In this document: positions 8,590 through 16,214 of the stretch, one piece after another
Position numbering within the stretch: the first letter of the stretch is position 1
How the letters are laid out: each line of letters begins with the position of its first letter
Assembly (NCBI RefSeq): GCF_900108505.1
Contig: NZ_FNWU01000001.1
Location: forward strand, 62,001-126,000
Direction: 5' to 3'
DNA length: 64,000 nucleotides
DNA from: Halopenitus malekzadehii
GTDB taxonomy: Archaea; Halobacteriota; Halobacteria; Halobacteriales; Haloferacaceae
The notes under the pieces: generated by a model
Databases searched by the model: none
What the model was told of the DNA's origin: nothing
What the model saw: the letters and a program-made list of their open reading frames with translations, nothing else
Made by a program: the position numbers and the translations under genes

Positions 8590-11500
8590 CTACGTCGTTC
8601 GGAGGTGGTTTTGTGTCGGTTCGTAGACTTCCCCTTTCCGACGTAGCTTCTCGATCTCGTCCTCCGCCTTCGAGGGATCCATCCCCACCTCGTCGGCGCG
8701 GTCGATCACCTCCTCGACGGGTGCTCCTTCCTCGTAGTCCTCCTCGATGTCCGCGATCAGCGTCTTCAGGTTCTTGATCCGGTCGCGCTGGCTCTTTGAG
8801 GTTCCCGTCTCCACGACGTCGGCGTCGAACTGTCCGGTTTCGGGATCGACGCCAATGTCTTTCAGACACGACTCCACGATGTCGGTCGCGCGGTCCGCGT
8901 CCTTCCGGTCAACCGTGTCCGAAAGTCGGACGCGAGCGCTCGCCTCCGCGAGCCGGACGAGCGCCTCCAGCTTCCGCGCCGTAACGGGGACCGGCGCGTC
9001 CTCGTCGGCCCCCTTCGACCGAAGGTCGACGTAGAACTCCTCGATGACCTCCTTGGCCTCCTCGGTCATCGTCGGGTAACAGTTCCGCTTGGCGTAGGCG
9101 ATGTACTTCCGGAGGAGGTCGGCGTCGATCGCCGGCGCAACCTCCTCGGTGACGTCGTCGACCTCCGCCTGTGTGAACTCCGAGGTGGTCAACTCCGTCC
9201 GTTGGGTGTTCAACTCGCCGGCGTAGTTCGTCTTCAGGATGTGTCGCGCCAGCCGGCTGTCGTGTTCCGGATCCGGCTGGTCGGTGACCGTGAAGATGAG
9301 GTCGAACCGCGAGATGAGCGCCGGCTCCAAGTCGATCTGCTCGCCGATCGGCTCGTACTGGTCGAACCGACCGTATTTCGGGTTGGCCGCTCCCAGCAGC
9401 GAACACCGCGCCTTCAGCGTCGCGTTGATCCCCGCCTTCGAGATCGAGATCTTCTGCTGTTCGAGCCCCTCGTGCATAGCCGAGCGATCCTCCGAGTTGT
9501 GAACGACCATCCCGTTGGCAAGGAAGTTATGCGTCCCCTCGACGGTCAAGTCGTATACTTTCGGTCGACGACGCTCCTCGATCTCGGTCAGCACCGACCG
9601 GATCTCGCATCGATGCGTTTCGATCCGGTCGGCGGCACTTTCCCGGACTTCGTCGAACCGATCAGTCGTAACGGCACCCGAGAACCAGCGTGAAACCGTC
9701 GACGAGGCGACGCCGATATCCCTCGCGATCGACGCCATCGAAACGCCGAACGCTTCCAGTTCGGTTCGGAGTTCGGTCCAGGTTCCCGCGTCGAATGGCC
9801 GCCGACACAATTCGCGCGCGCGATCTTCGGCCGTCGATACCTCTCCGCCGATCAGACCCGCAAGCTCCTGCTGGAGCACGTTTATCCGGTCGTCATCGCC
9901 GTGCTCGGTGACGGTCGTGACGTCCGTGACTCGTCGCCACTTGACGTCCCCGTTGACGAGGGATCGAAGCTCGCCGAGGTCGGTTTCGGCCACTTCTTCG
10001 ACTATCGTCGCCAATCGTGTCGCGATATCGGTTCGGAGGGATTCATCGTCGCCCCAGTTCGCCGACACTCGCTGCTGTGGGTACTGGATCCCCTCGGCGA
10101 GCTCCCGTTGTGAAACGTGGTATCGATCCTTGATATCCGTGAGCACGTTCCAGGATACGTCCGACTCCAGACCGTCGAGATCACGTTCGGCCGTTCGTCG
10201 TCGTCGTTCGAACCGGTCGAGGATCCGGCGTGCTCTATGGATCGAGACGTTCGCATCGCCGTTCTCGAAGTTACAGTAGGTCGTTCCGTTGATCCCACAC
10301 TCGGATTGGTACAACCGAAGCGACTCGCGAAGCCGCCGGAGCTGGTCACCACGGTTCGGGATGACGTCGAGGATGGTTCGATCGCCGGACGCAGCTCGGC
10401 GGACCGTCGTCAGTGCATCGTCCTTTCTCGTCGCCGTAAACCCGATATGCTGGCCGAACGACTCGAGCGAGTCGGCGTCCGTTATCGTGAGGTGATATAC
10501 CGGTAACCGGTTGTTCCTCTTCGGTTTGGTCTGGATCTGTGCCGACACGCCGAACTCCAGGAGGAGGCTTTTCACGCCGACGAGCAGTTCGTAACTGGCC
10601 GACGCGATCCGAACGTTGCCGGCGTTCGTGTCGACGTGTCCCTCGCTGTCAGCCATTGCCCGAACGAATGCGGCCTTCGCGGCACGGTTCCCGGTCGAGA
10701 CGTCGTCCGGGAACGACTTTCCGTCGTACGTCTCCAGACACATCCCAGCATCGAGAACCGCGTCAGCGGCCGATTTCCCGTGCACGTATACCGTCTCCTG
10801 TGGGTCACGATCCGGTCCGCGTTCGCGGCGTTCGCTCGGATGTCTCACCGGCTCCGCGTCGAAGACCCTGCGACACGCCGCCTCGAAGTCATCGAGGAGT
10901 TCCGCGTCGGTGTTCGTGAACCGGATGCCGTATCGACCCTGGCTTCGATCGTAGAACACGTTTCCGTCGCCGGAGAGATAGCCGAGAACGGCCGCGAACG
11001 CCGGGCTCATTCCATCGGCATTCGTCGGCGGATCGACGGACGTTGAACACACGGCCGTACCGCCGTCGGAGACGGCGGTCGGAAGCTCACGTGGCACGTA
11101 GACCCAATCGCCCTCCGCGAGTTCCGCTGCCGATCGTTCGATCCGCTCGCCGTCCTCGAAGACGAAGAACGGATGGTCGTCAGTCGTGGTCACCGATTCG
11201 CCGCTTTCGAGCGTGACGCGAGTCCGCTCGTCGGGCGCCTCGTACTCGTGAACGGCCGTGATCGGTCGTCTGACCAGATTCCCGTCATTCGTCATCGTCC
11301 ACGCGGTCGCGCCCACGTCGCGGATCGTTCGTCCGTTCGGCAGCGCCTCGATCGATCCGTCATCGGCGACTTCGCGAGCGAACTCCCGGACCCTGGTGGT
11401 TCGTCCGTCGCCGAGGTGGATCAGCGTGTCGCCCGTGACACACCGCATCTTGTCGAGCTCGTCGATCGCCGCGATCCCCTGGTCGGCGAGGACGAGCGCA

Positions 11501-14500
11501 CCCGCCTCGAGCGACCACTGCTGGCCCTCGCCGAAGTCGTCGCGAACGGCTGCGGCCGTGTTGTGGGTCACGAGACCGTTGGCGAGGAAGTTATGCGTGT
11601 CCGGAACTGTGAGGTCGAACACCTCCTTCTTGCCCGTGTTCTCGGCGGCGACGACCTCGTCCCAGACGAGGTTCGCCTCGGCGACTTCCGCAACCACGGG
11701 ACCGACGTCCCCGAGATCGAGGTCGTCGACGATCGACAGCGCACGGTCCCGACTCGGGTCGTTCCCTCGATTCAGGTTCTGCCAGTACGCACTCGTTCCG
11801 CCGTCGGCTCGGGCGAGCGCGTCGCCGATCGGCAGGCGTTCACCGCGTCGAGGAGCGTCACGAACGATCCCGTCCAGCGCGGTCGACTTCGCGGTCGAGC
11901 GGAACCCGATCCGGTCCGCGAAGACGTCGAGTTCCTTGCCGTAAATGGCGAGGTGCGTCTGGATCGACATCGACTCGATCTCGTGGCCATCGGCACGCTC
12001 GTAGGTCCCACGTCGGTCACGGTCGCGCGTTCGGGCTCGAACGCCGTACGTCTCCAGCATCAGCTGGACCTGTTCGGCAAGGTCCCGACAGACGGTTGAG
12101 AACTGCACGCTGGACCCGCCATCATCGCGGCCACACACGGACCCATCGGCGTCGAACAGCCCCTGCAGGAACGCGTCGGCGTGTTCGGCCGTCGTGAGTC
12201 CGGGATCGAGTGACACGTCGTTTTTCGGCGATTCGACGCCCACGTTGCTGAAGAATCGGGCGACGGTCGCGCTGTGGAGTCGGATATAGGGAACGCGGTC
12301 GTCCTGACGTTCGACGTCGACCGACTTGTCGAACTTCGCCTCGATGATCTCCGCGGCGTGCTCCAGCAGTTCCTCGTCGGAGTTCGAGAGACGGACGTGG
12401 CCACGATTCTCGTCCCGGCGGGAGACCATCACGTCGCCATCCCCGAAGACGAGCCCGATCAGGTACAGCAGATCGGCATCGAACTTCTCGGGGATCGCGA
12501 CGCCGTCACCGTGGCGAAGCATCGCACGGTCGACGTCGACGTCGTCGATGTCGGCATCGATCGCGTTCACGATAGTCTCGAGCGTTTCGAGCGAGAGGTG
12601 GCGGTTCGAGAGGGTATCGTAGATGACGTCCTCGGTGAGGTTGAGTTCCGCGGCGGCCGCTCGCAGCGTCCCGAACTCCTCGCGGAGTCGCGTCCGAAGG
12701 AACTCGATCGCCGCCGTGGTCGGCTTGAGCTTCTCCTCGGTGAACTCCACGTACTCGCGGACCGGCGGCGTCGACCGTTCGACGTCCGTGTACTTCGGGA
12801 CGGCCACGTGGTCGCCGGGATCGACGTCCGAGATATCACGCCAGCCGATGCCGTCCGCATCACAGACGAGGACCGGGGTGTTCACCGACGCTTCTACGTC
12901 CTTCCCGTGTGCGGTTTCGATCCGACGGCACGGTTTCTCTGGCATCCGCCAGACGTGGGAGCTCTCGGCGAGTTCCACCGCTCCGCTCTCCCGATCGAAC
13001 GTGTAGAGGTCGTAGTCCGCCTCACGGGACGTCTCCGTGTCCACCGGGTTCGGGTGGTACTCGCTCGCCAGATCCCGGATCGGGACGAAGCCCTCCGCCG
13101 TGTGGATCGTCGTGTCGCCGGTGACGCACAGTCCGGCCGCGCTGGAGCCTTTGCCGGAGGTATAGACGGATCTGGGGGCGATGTTCTCGACGTAGGAGAT
13201 CATCTGGGAGTTGTGCGAGATGACCCCGTTCGAGACGTAGTTGTGGGTTCCCGCGATCTCGAGGTCGTATACCCAGTCGTCCTCGGGTTCGACCGTACCG
13301 ATCGACTCGATACGATCCCAGCGAACTGCGTGGGTGAATCCGCCCGCTCCCGTGGTGTCGGTCGCCTTCGTCCCTCCGTCGGTGACCGTCCGCGGGGCGA
13401 CCGCGACGTGGTCCCCGACGTCGAGTTCCTCGGCACGCCGGGGTTCGTGCGTTCCGACGTCGGGCTGAACGAACAGCGGATGCGACGGCGTCACGTCGAG
13501 TTCGTGTCCGGACGCGGTCTCGATGCGATACATCGTCTCGGGCGCCTCGCGTTTCCAGACTTTCGTCGCGCTCGCGGATCCGATCGTTCCGTCCGATCCG
13601 AGGGTGGGGACCTCGAAATCAACCGTATCGAAGACGCCGTCATCGATCGGTTTCGGATCCTGAAGGTTGTCCTCGACGACCTCACGTATCGGTCGCTCCC
13701 GCCCGTCTCCAAGCGTCACGCGAGTATCTCCGTCGAGACACTTCCCCGTACCTGGGTCCCCGATCAACAGCATATGCAGGTCCCCGCGGATCCGCGAGCC
13801 ATCGGGGAGGTGCTTGGTGACGCCGGAGAAGAGCTGGAGGACCATCGCGAGCTTCTCCTCCTCGTAGCCGTAGATCGCGGGGGCGATCGAGTCGGTCATC
13901 CGGTCGTAGACGTCGGGGTCGTTCGAGAGCTCGATGATCTCCTCGACGTCGTCGCTCGTGATGTCCATGTCCTCGAATTGCTCGTCCTCGACCGTGATGG
14001 AGACGCCGTCCATATACAGGTCGAAGATCGCGGACTTCTCGTTGCCCTGTTCGACCTGCTCGATGTGGAGGACGCCGACCGCGGTGACGTGGTCACCCGG
14101 GGTCACCTTGCCGGTGATGTCGTCGACGACGTTGACGTCGATCGCCTGGGGCGTCTCGCCGCCGCGGAGCCCCTCGGGCGACTCCTGGATCCGGAGCTTC
14201 TGGGAGTCGACGAACTCCGACTGGTCGAAGTTGACTCGGAAGGGCCCTTGTCGCTCACAGCCCTGACATTCGTGGGGCTCCTGAAAGCCGCCGTCGCTTT
14301 GGGGGATGTAGGTCATCGTTCCGCAGCGTTGACACTCGAAGGCGGCGTCGGTGATCTTCGGACGGACATCGGTCGCCTTCCGAACGATTCCCTGCACGGA
14401 GACGAGCGTCCCGATGTGGTCGTCGTGGACGCGGATGCCCCGAATGTCGATGCTGTCGGGGAGGTTCTGGATCCGAACGTGTGCGCGACCGAGGCTGACG

Positions 14501-14739
14501 TCGGCGGGGAGGTCGTAGAGCCGAAGCGCCTCCTCGGCGTACTCGCGGAGCTGTTCGGGCTGGCTGCGGAAGTCCTCCGCGAGGTCGCGATCGAACTGGT
14601 AGAGATCGTCGTAGTCGATGTAGAGGGATCGCTGCTCGTTAGGGTACCGCTGTGCCAACTCGCCGACGGCCTCGCGGTAGTAGTTCCGGTAGAACTGGAT
14701 GAACCGCTCGGTGAGATCTTGGTTGCCGGCCTGAGCCAT
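8590..14739 (-). CDS. mcm: MCM replicative DNA helicase containing three inteins
   Basis: The 2049-codon frame encodes the hexameric ATP-driven helicase that unwinds DNA at the replication fork. Removing three inteins (177, 523 and 649 aa) leaves a 700-aa MCM, the normal haloarchaeal size. Extein features are the N-terminal zinc site (FECQRCGTM and HECQGCERQ), Walker A GDPGTGKS (joined across intein 1), the segment SSAAGLTAAA (joined across intein 2), Walker B AAIDELDKM, intein 3 right after it, and the arginine-finger segment ALISRFDLIF. A C-terminal winged-helix domain ends at HLRTT. All insertions hit the ATPase core, so the helicase is inactive until all three splice. Confidence 0.97.
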   Translation of the reverse strand: MAQAGNQDLTERFIQFYRNYYREAVGELAQRYPNEQRSLYIDYDDLYQFDRDLAEDFRSQPEQLREYAEEALRLYDLPADVSLGRAHVRIQNLPDSIDIRGIRVHDDHIGTLVSVQGIVRKATDVRPKITDAAFECQRCGTMTYIPQSDGGFQEPHECQGCERQGPFRVNFDQSEFVDSQKLRIQESPEGLRGGETPQAIDVNVVDDITGKVTPGDHVTAVGVLHIEQVEQGNEKSAIFDLYMDGVSITVEDEQFEDMDITSDDVEEIIELSNDPDVYDRMTDSIAPAIYGYEEEKLAMVLQLFSGVTKHLPDGSRIRGDLHMLLIGDPGTGKCLDGDTRVTLGDGRERPIREVVEDNLQDPKPIDDGVFDTVDFEVPTLGSDGTIGSASATKVWKREAPETMYRIETASGHELDVTPSHPLFVQPDVGTHEPRRAEELDVGDHVAVAPRTVTDGGTKATDTTGAGGFTHAVRWDRIESIGTVEPEDDWVYDLEIAGTHNYVSNGVISHNSQMISYVENIAPRSVYTSGKGSSAAGLCVTGDTTIHTAEGFVPIRDLASEYHPNPVDTETSREADYDLYTFDRESGAVELAESSHVWRMPEKPCRRIETAHGKDVEASVNTPVLVCDADGIGWRDISDVDPGDHVAVPKYTDVERSTPPVREYVEFTEEKLKPTTAAIEFLRTRLREEFGTLRAAAAELNLTEDVIYDTLSNRHLSLETLETIVNAIDADIDDVDVDRAMLRHGDGVAIPEKFDADLLYLIGLVFGDGDVMVSRRDENRGHVRLSNSDEELLEHAAEIIEAKFDKSVDVERQDDRVPYIRLHSATVARFFSNVGVESPKNDVSLDPGLTTAEHADAFLQGLFDADGSVCGRDDGGSSVQFSTVCRDLAEQVQLMLETYGVRARTRDRDRRGTYERADGHEIESMSIQTHLAIYGKELDVFADRIGFRSTAKSTALDGIVRDAPRRGERLPIGDALARADGGTSAYWQNLNRGNDPSRDRALSIVDDLDLGDVGPVVAEVAEANLVWDEVVAAENTGKKEVFDLTVPDTHNFLANGLVTHNTAAAVRDDFGEGQQWSLEAGALVLADQGIAAIDELDKMRCVTGDTLIHLGDGRTTRVREFAREVADDGSIEALPNGRTIRDVGATAWTMTNDGNLVRRPITAVHEYEAPDERTRVTLESGESVTTTDDHPFFVFEDGERIERSAAELAEGDWVYVPRELPTAVSDGGTAVCSTSVDPPTNADGMSPAFAAVLGYLSGDGNVFYDRSQGRYGIRFTNTDAELLDDFEAACRRVFDAEPVRHPSERRERGPDRDPQETVYVHGKSAADAVLDAGMCLETYDGKSFPDDVSTGNRAAKAAFVRAMADSEGHVDTNAGNVRIASASYELLVGVKSLLLEFGVSAQIQTKPKRNNRLPVYHLTITDADSLESFGQHIGFTATRKDDALTTVRRAASGDRTILDVIPNRGDQLRRLRESLRLYQSECGINGTTYCNFENGDANVSIHRARRILDRFERRRRTAERDLDGLESDVSWNVLTDIKDRYHVSQRELAEGIQYPQQRVSANWGDDESLRTDIATRLATIVEEVAETDLGELRSLVNGDVKWRRVTDVTTVTEHGDDDRINVLQQELAGLIGGEVSTAEDRARELCRRPFDAGTWTELRTELEAFGVSMASIARDIGVASSTVSRWFSGAVTTDRFDEVRESAADRIETHRCEIRSVLTEIEERRRPKVYDLTVEGTHNFLANGMVVHNSEDRSAMHEGLEQQKISISKAGINATLKARCSLLGAANPKYGRFDQYEPIGEQIDLEPALISRFDLIFTVTDQPDPEHDSRLARHILKTNYAGELNTQRTELTTSEFTQAEVDDVTEEVAPAIDADLLRKYIAYAKRNCYPTMTEEAKEVIEEFYVDLRSKGADEDAPVPVTARKLEALVRLAEASARVRLSDTVDRKDADRATDIVESCLKDIGVDPETGQFDADVVETGTSKSQRDRIKNLKTLIADIEEDYEEGAPVEEVIDRADEVGMDPSKAEDEIEKLRRKGEVYEPTQNHLRTT
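9496..11442 (-). other. Intein 3 in MCM (649 aa, endonuclease plus extra HTH segments)
   Basis: The intein spans Cys1100 to Asn1748, inserted after the Walker B helix (DELDKMR) and before SEDRS. It begins CVTGDTLIHLGDGR and ends YDLTVEGTHNFLANG then VVHN, with +1 Ser. Endonuclease motifs are VLGYLSGDGN and a second, altered FVRAMADSEG (Glu in place of the usual Asp, Met-Ala instead of Leu-Phe). The 200 residues before the splicing terminus hold two helix-turn-helix-like stretches (near 10050-10130 and 9680-9750). Confidence 0.92.
11560..13128 (-). other. Intein 2 in MCM (523 aa, LAGLIDADG homing endonuclease)
   Basis: The intein spans Cys538 to Asn1060, inserted between SSAAGL and TAAAV. It begins CVTGDTTIHTAEGF and ends FDLTVPDTHNFLANG then VTHN, with +1 Thr. 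Two dodecapeptide endonuclease motifs are visible, LIGLVFGDGD and LQGLFDADGS, both with their catalytic acidic residue. A helix-turn-helix-like segment (LRAAAAELNLTEDVIYDTL) precedes the endonuclease domain. It looks intact for both splicing and homing. Confidence 0.93.
13210..13740 (-). other. Intein 1 in MCM (177-aa mini-intein at the Walker A lysine)
   Basis: The intein spans Cys334 to Asn510 of the precursor, inserted after GDPGTGK and before Ser511. It begins CLDGDTRV, has the block B-like TPSHPLFV and ends with the block F/G segment WVYDLEIAGTHNYV then ISHN. Both catalytic ends (Cys1, His-Asn, +1 Ser) are present. No LAGLIDADG endonuclease is present between them; it is the size of a bare splicing domain. 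Confidence 0.93.
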
Positions 14740-14810
14740 TACGACGCGCCTTGGTCGTCATCACTGAAGAACCCTCCCCTCCGGTCGATCGTCGTGATGA
14801 TCGGTGGCAC

Positions 14811-14826
14811 CGCCCGATATCGGGCG
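14811..14826. promoter_or_regulatory. 16-bp perfect palindrome between tatC and mcm
   Basis: CGCCCGATATCGGGCG is its own reverse complement and sits 72 bases before the mcm start codon. It is flanked by two copies of the 11-base word GATGATCGGTG (14796-14806 and 14826-14836). A dimeric regulator could bind here. No other copy was noticed in the window. Confidence 0.4.
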
Positions 14827-14883
14827 ATGATCGGTGATGGCGATCGATGCGTGATCGACGTTGACGGATCGCGTCTGTGCGAA

Positions 14884-16044
14884 TCAGTTCCCGGTCCACC
14901 GCAACAGCGCGAGGGTCCCCTCATAGAGGACGATCATGGTGAGCGTGACGATGATCGGTGCCATCCCGGTCGGATCGGGGCTGAACAGGAAGGCGATTCC
15001 GAGGAAGGTGCCCCAGAAGATCAGCCGCTTGTCCTCGAGCCACTGCCGGGTGACGAGGTTCATCATGATCGCGAGCATGATGAACAGCGGGATCTGGAAG
15101 ACGATCGCCATGAACGACATCATCACCACGATGAGGTTGAACGTCTCCTTGAGCCCGAAGGCGATCGTCGCGGCGTCGGAGGTGTAGGTCGTGAAGTAGC
15201 TGAAGATCGCCGGCAGCACGAGGAAGTGAGCGAAGAGGATCCCGATCCCGCCGAGGATCAGGCTCGTTGGCACGGCCGCCAGGTAGTACCGGCGCTCCCC
15301 GCGGTAGAGCCCGGGACGCATGAACCGATACGTCTGGTAGACGAACACCGGCAACCCAAGAACCACGCCCGCAAGTCCTGCGACCTTGATCCGCGTCAGG
15401 ACGAGTTCGAGCGGCCCGTAGAGCCGCGGCCGGTTCACGTTCGGCTCCGGAATGTGGTACGACCAGAAGTAGTTTATCAGCTCGCTGGCCGACGGGAACG
15501 CGATCACGAGTGCGATGCCGCCGACGAGGAAGACGAGCCCCAGCCGGCGCATCATCTCCTCGATGTGGTCTGCAAGCGGCATCTCCTGGTCCGTCTTCGG
15601 ACCTTCCATCTCGGTGACTGAGCCGTCGACGTCGTCTTCTTTGTCGGTCGTGCTCTCGTCCGTTTCAGGCCCTTCGTCTTCCGCTTGGTCTTCCGTTTCG
15701 TCGTTTTCTGCGTCGCCGCTTTCTGCGTCGTCGTTTTCTGCGTCGTCGTTTTCTGCGTCGTCGTTTTCTGCGTCGTCGTTTTCTGCGTCGTCCGTTTCCT
15801 CCCGGTCGCCGCTTCCCGCATCGTGACCGTCTGCTTTCTCATCCGCCCGATCAGTATCGTCCGAGCCGTCATCACGTTCGGCGTCCTCGTCCGTTTCGCC
15901 GCCGGTCGTCGGATCGGGCTCGTCACTCTCCGTGATGGGGGTGGCCTCGGTTTTCGACGGGTCGTCCCCGCCCGACTGCGGGCTATCCCCGTTCGCCGAC
16001 CGATCGTCGTTCGACGACTCCTCGCGGGACGGATCCTCACCCAT
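14884..16044 (-). CDS. tatC: Twin-arginine translocase subunit TatC, single-domain type with long acidic N-terminus
   Basis: TatC recognises the RR signal of folded exported proteins. The C-terminal 240 residues form a normal six-TM TatC starting PLADHIEEMMRRLGLVF, with the family's first cytoplasmic helix and the LYRGERRYYLAAVPTS loop. About 140 hydrophilic residues precede it, dominated by Asp, Glu, Asn and including a repeated AENDD unit. I choose ATG at 16044: the TATA-like CCTATAATAG (16068-16077, minus strand) lies about 27 bases upstream, matching a leaderless transcript; an in-frame GTG at 16059 would be too close. It is divergent from the double TatC. Confidence 0.93.
   Translation of the reverse strand: MGEDPSREESSNDDRSANGDSPQSGGDDPSKTEATPITESDEPDPTTGGETDEDAERDDGSDDTDRADEKADGHDAGSGDREETDDAENDDAENDDAENDDAENDDAESGDAENDETEDQAEDEGPETDESTTDKEDDVDGSVTEMEGPKTDQEMPLADHIEEMMRRLGLVFLVGGIALVIAFPSASELINYFWSYHIPEPNVNRPRLYGPLELVLTRIKVAGLAGVVLGLPVFVYQTYRFMRPGLYRGERRYYLAAVPTSLILGGIGILFAHFLVLPAIFSYFTTYTSDAATIAFGLKETFNLIVVMMSFMAIVFQIPLFIMLAIMMNLVTRQWLEDKRLIFWGTFLGIAFLFSPDPTGMAPIIVTLTMIVLYEGTLALLRWTGN
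15701..15790 (-). repeat. Six 15-bp tandem repeats inside tatC
   Basis: Six in-frame units of 15 bases (TCGTTTTCTGCGTCG on the plus strand; unit 2 differs at its start) encode repeating Asp-Ala-Glu-Asn/Ser-Asp/Gly. Being in frame, the array can change copy number without breaking TatC and only lengthens the acidic cytoplasmic tail. Confidence 0.9.
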
Positions 16045-16067
16045 TCGTTGGTTGTTCACCCCCGGGC

Positions 16068-16077
16068 TATTATAGGC
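16068..16077 (-). promoter_or_regulatory. TATA box of the single-domain tatC
   Basis: CCTATAATAG read on the minus strand is centred about 27-28 bases before ATG 16044. This spacing is the norm for leaderless haloarchaeal transcripts and supports that start codon. Confidence 0.6.
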
Positions 16078-16214
16078 CTTTTTGGATAGCCGTGTGCACG
16101 CTCGCTCTCAGGACCGGCGTGACCGCGATCGACGGGCGCGGATTGAGGTAGATTCGTACGGTCGTCGGGTCGCTTCGAAAAGGTTGATAACTGGGACGCG
16201 CGTTCGCCACCGTA

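Noticed and set aside
12274-15621. A plus-strand open frame of 1115 codons opposite mcm and tatC
   Set aside because: It is a GC-rich shadow: Arg/Val/Asp-rich without any domain, while the minus-strand frames encode a clear helicase, inteins and TatC.
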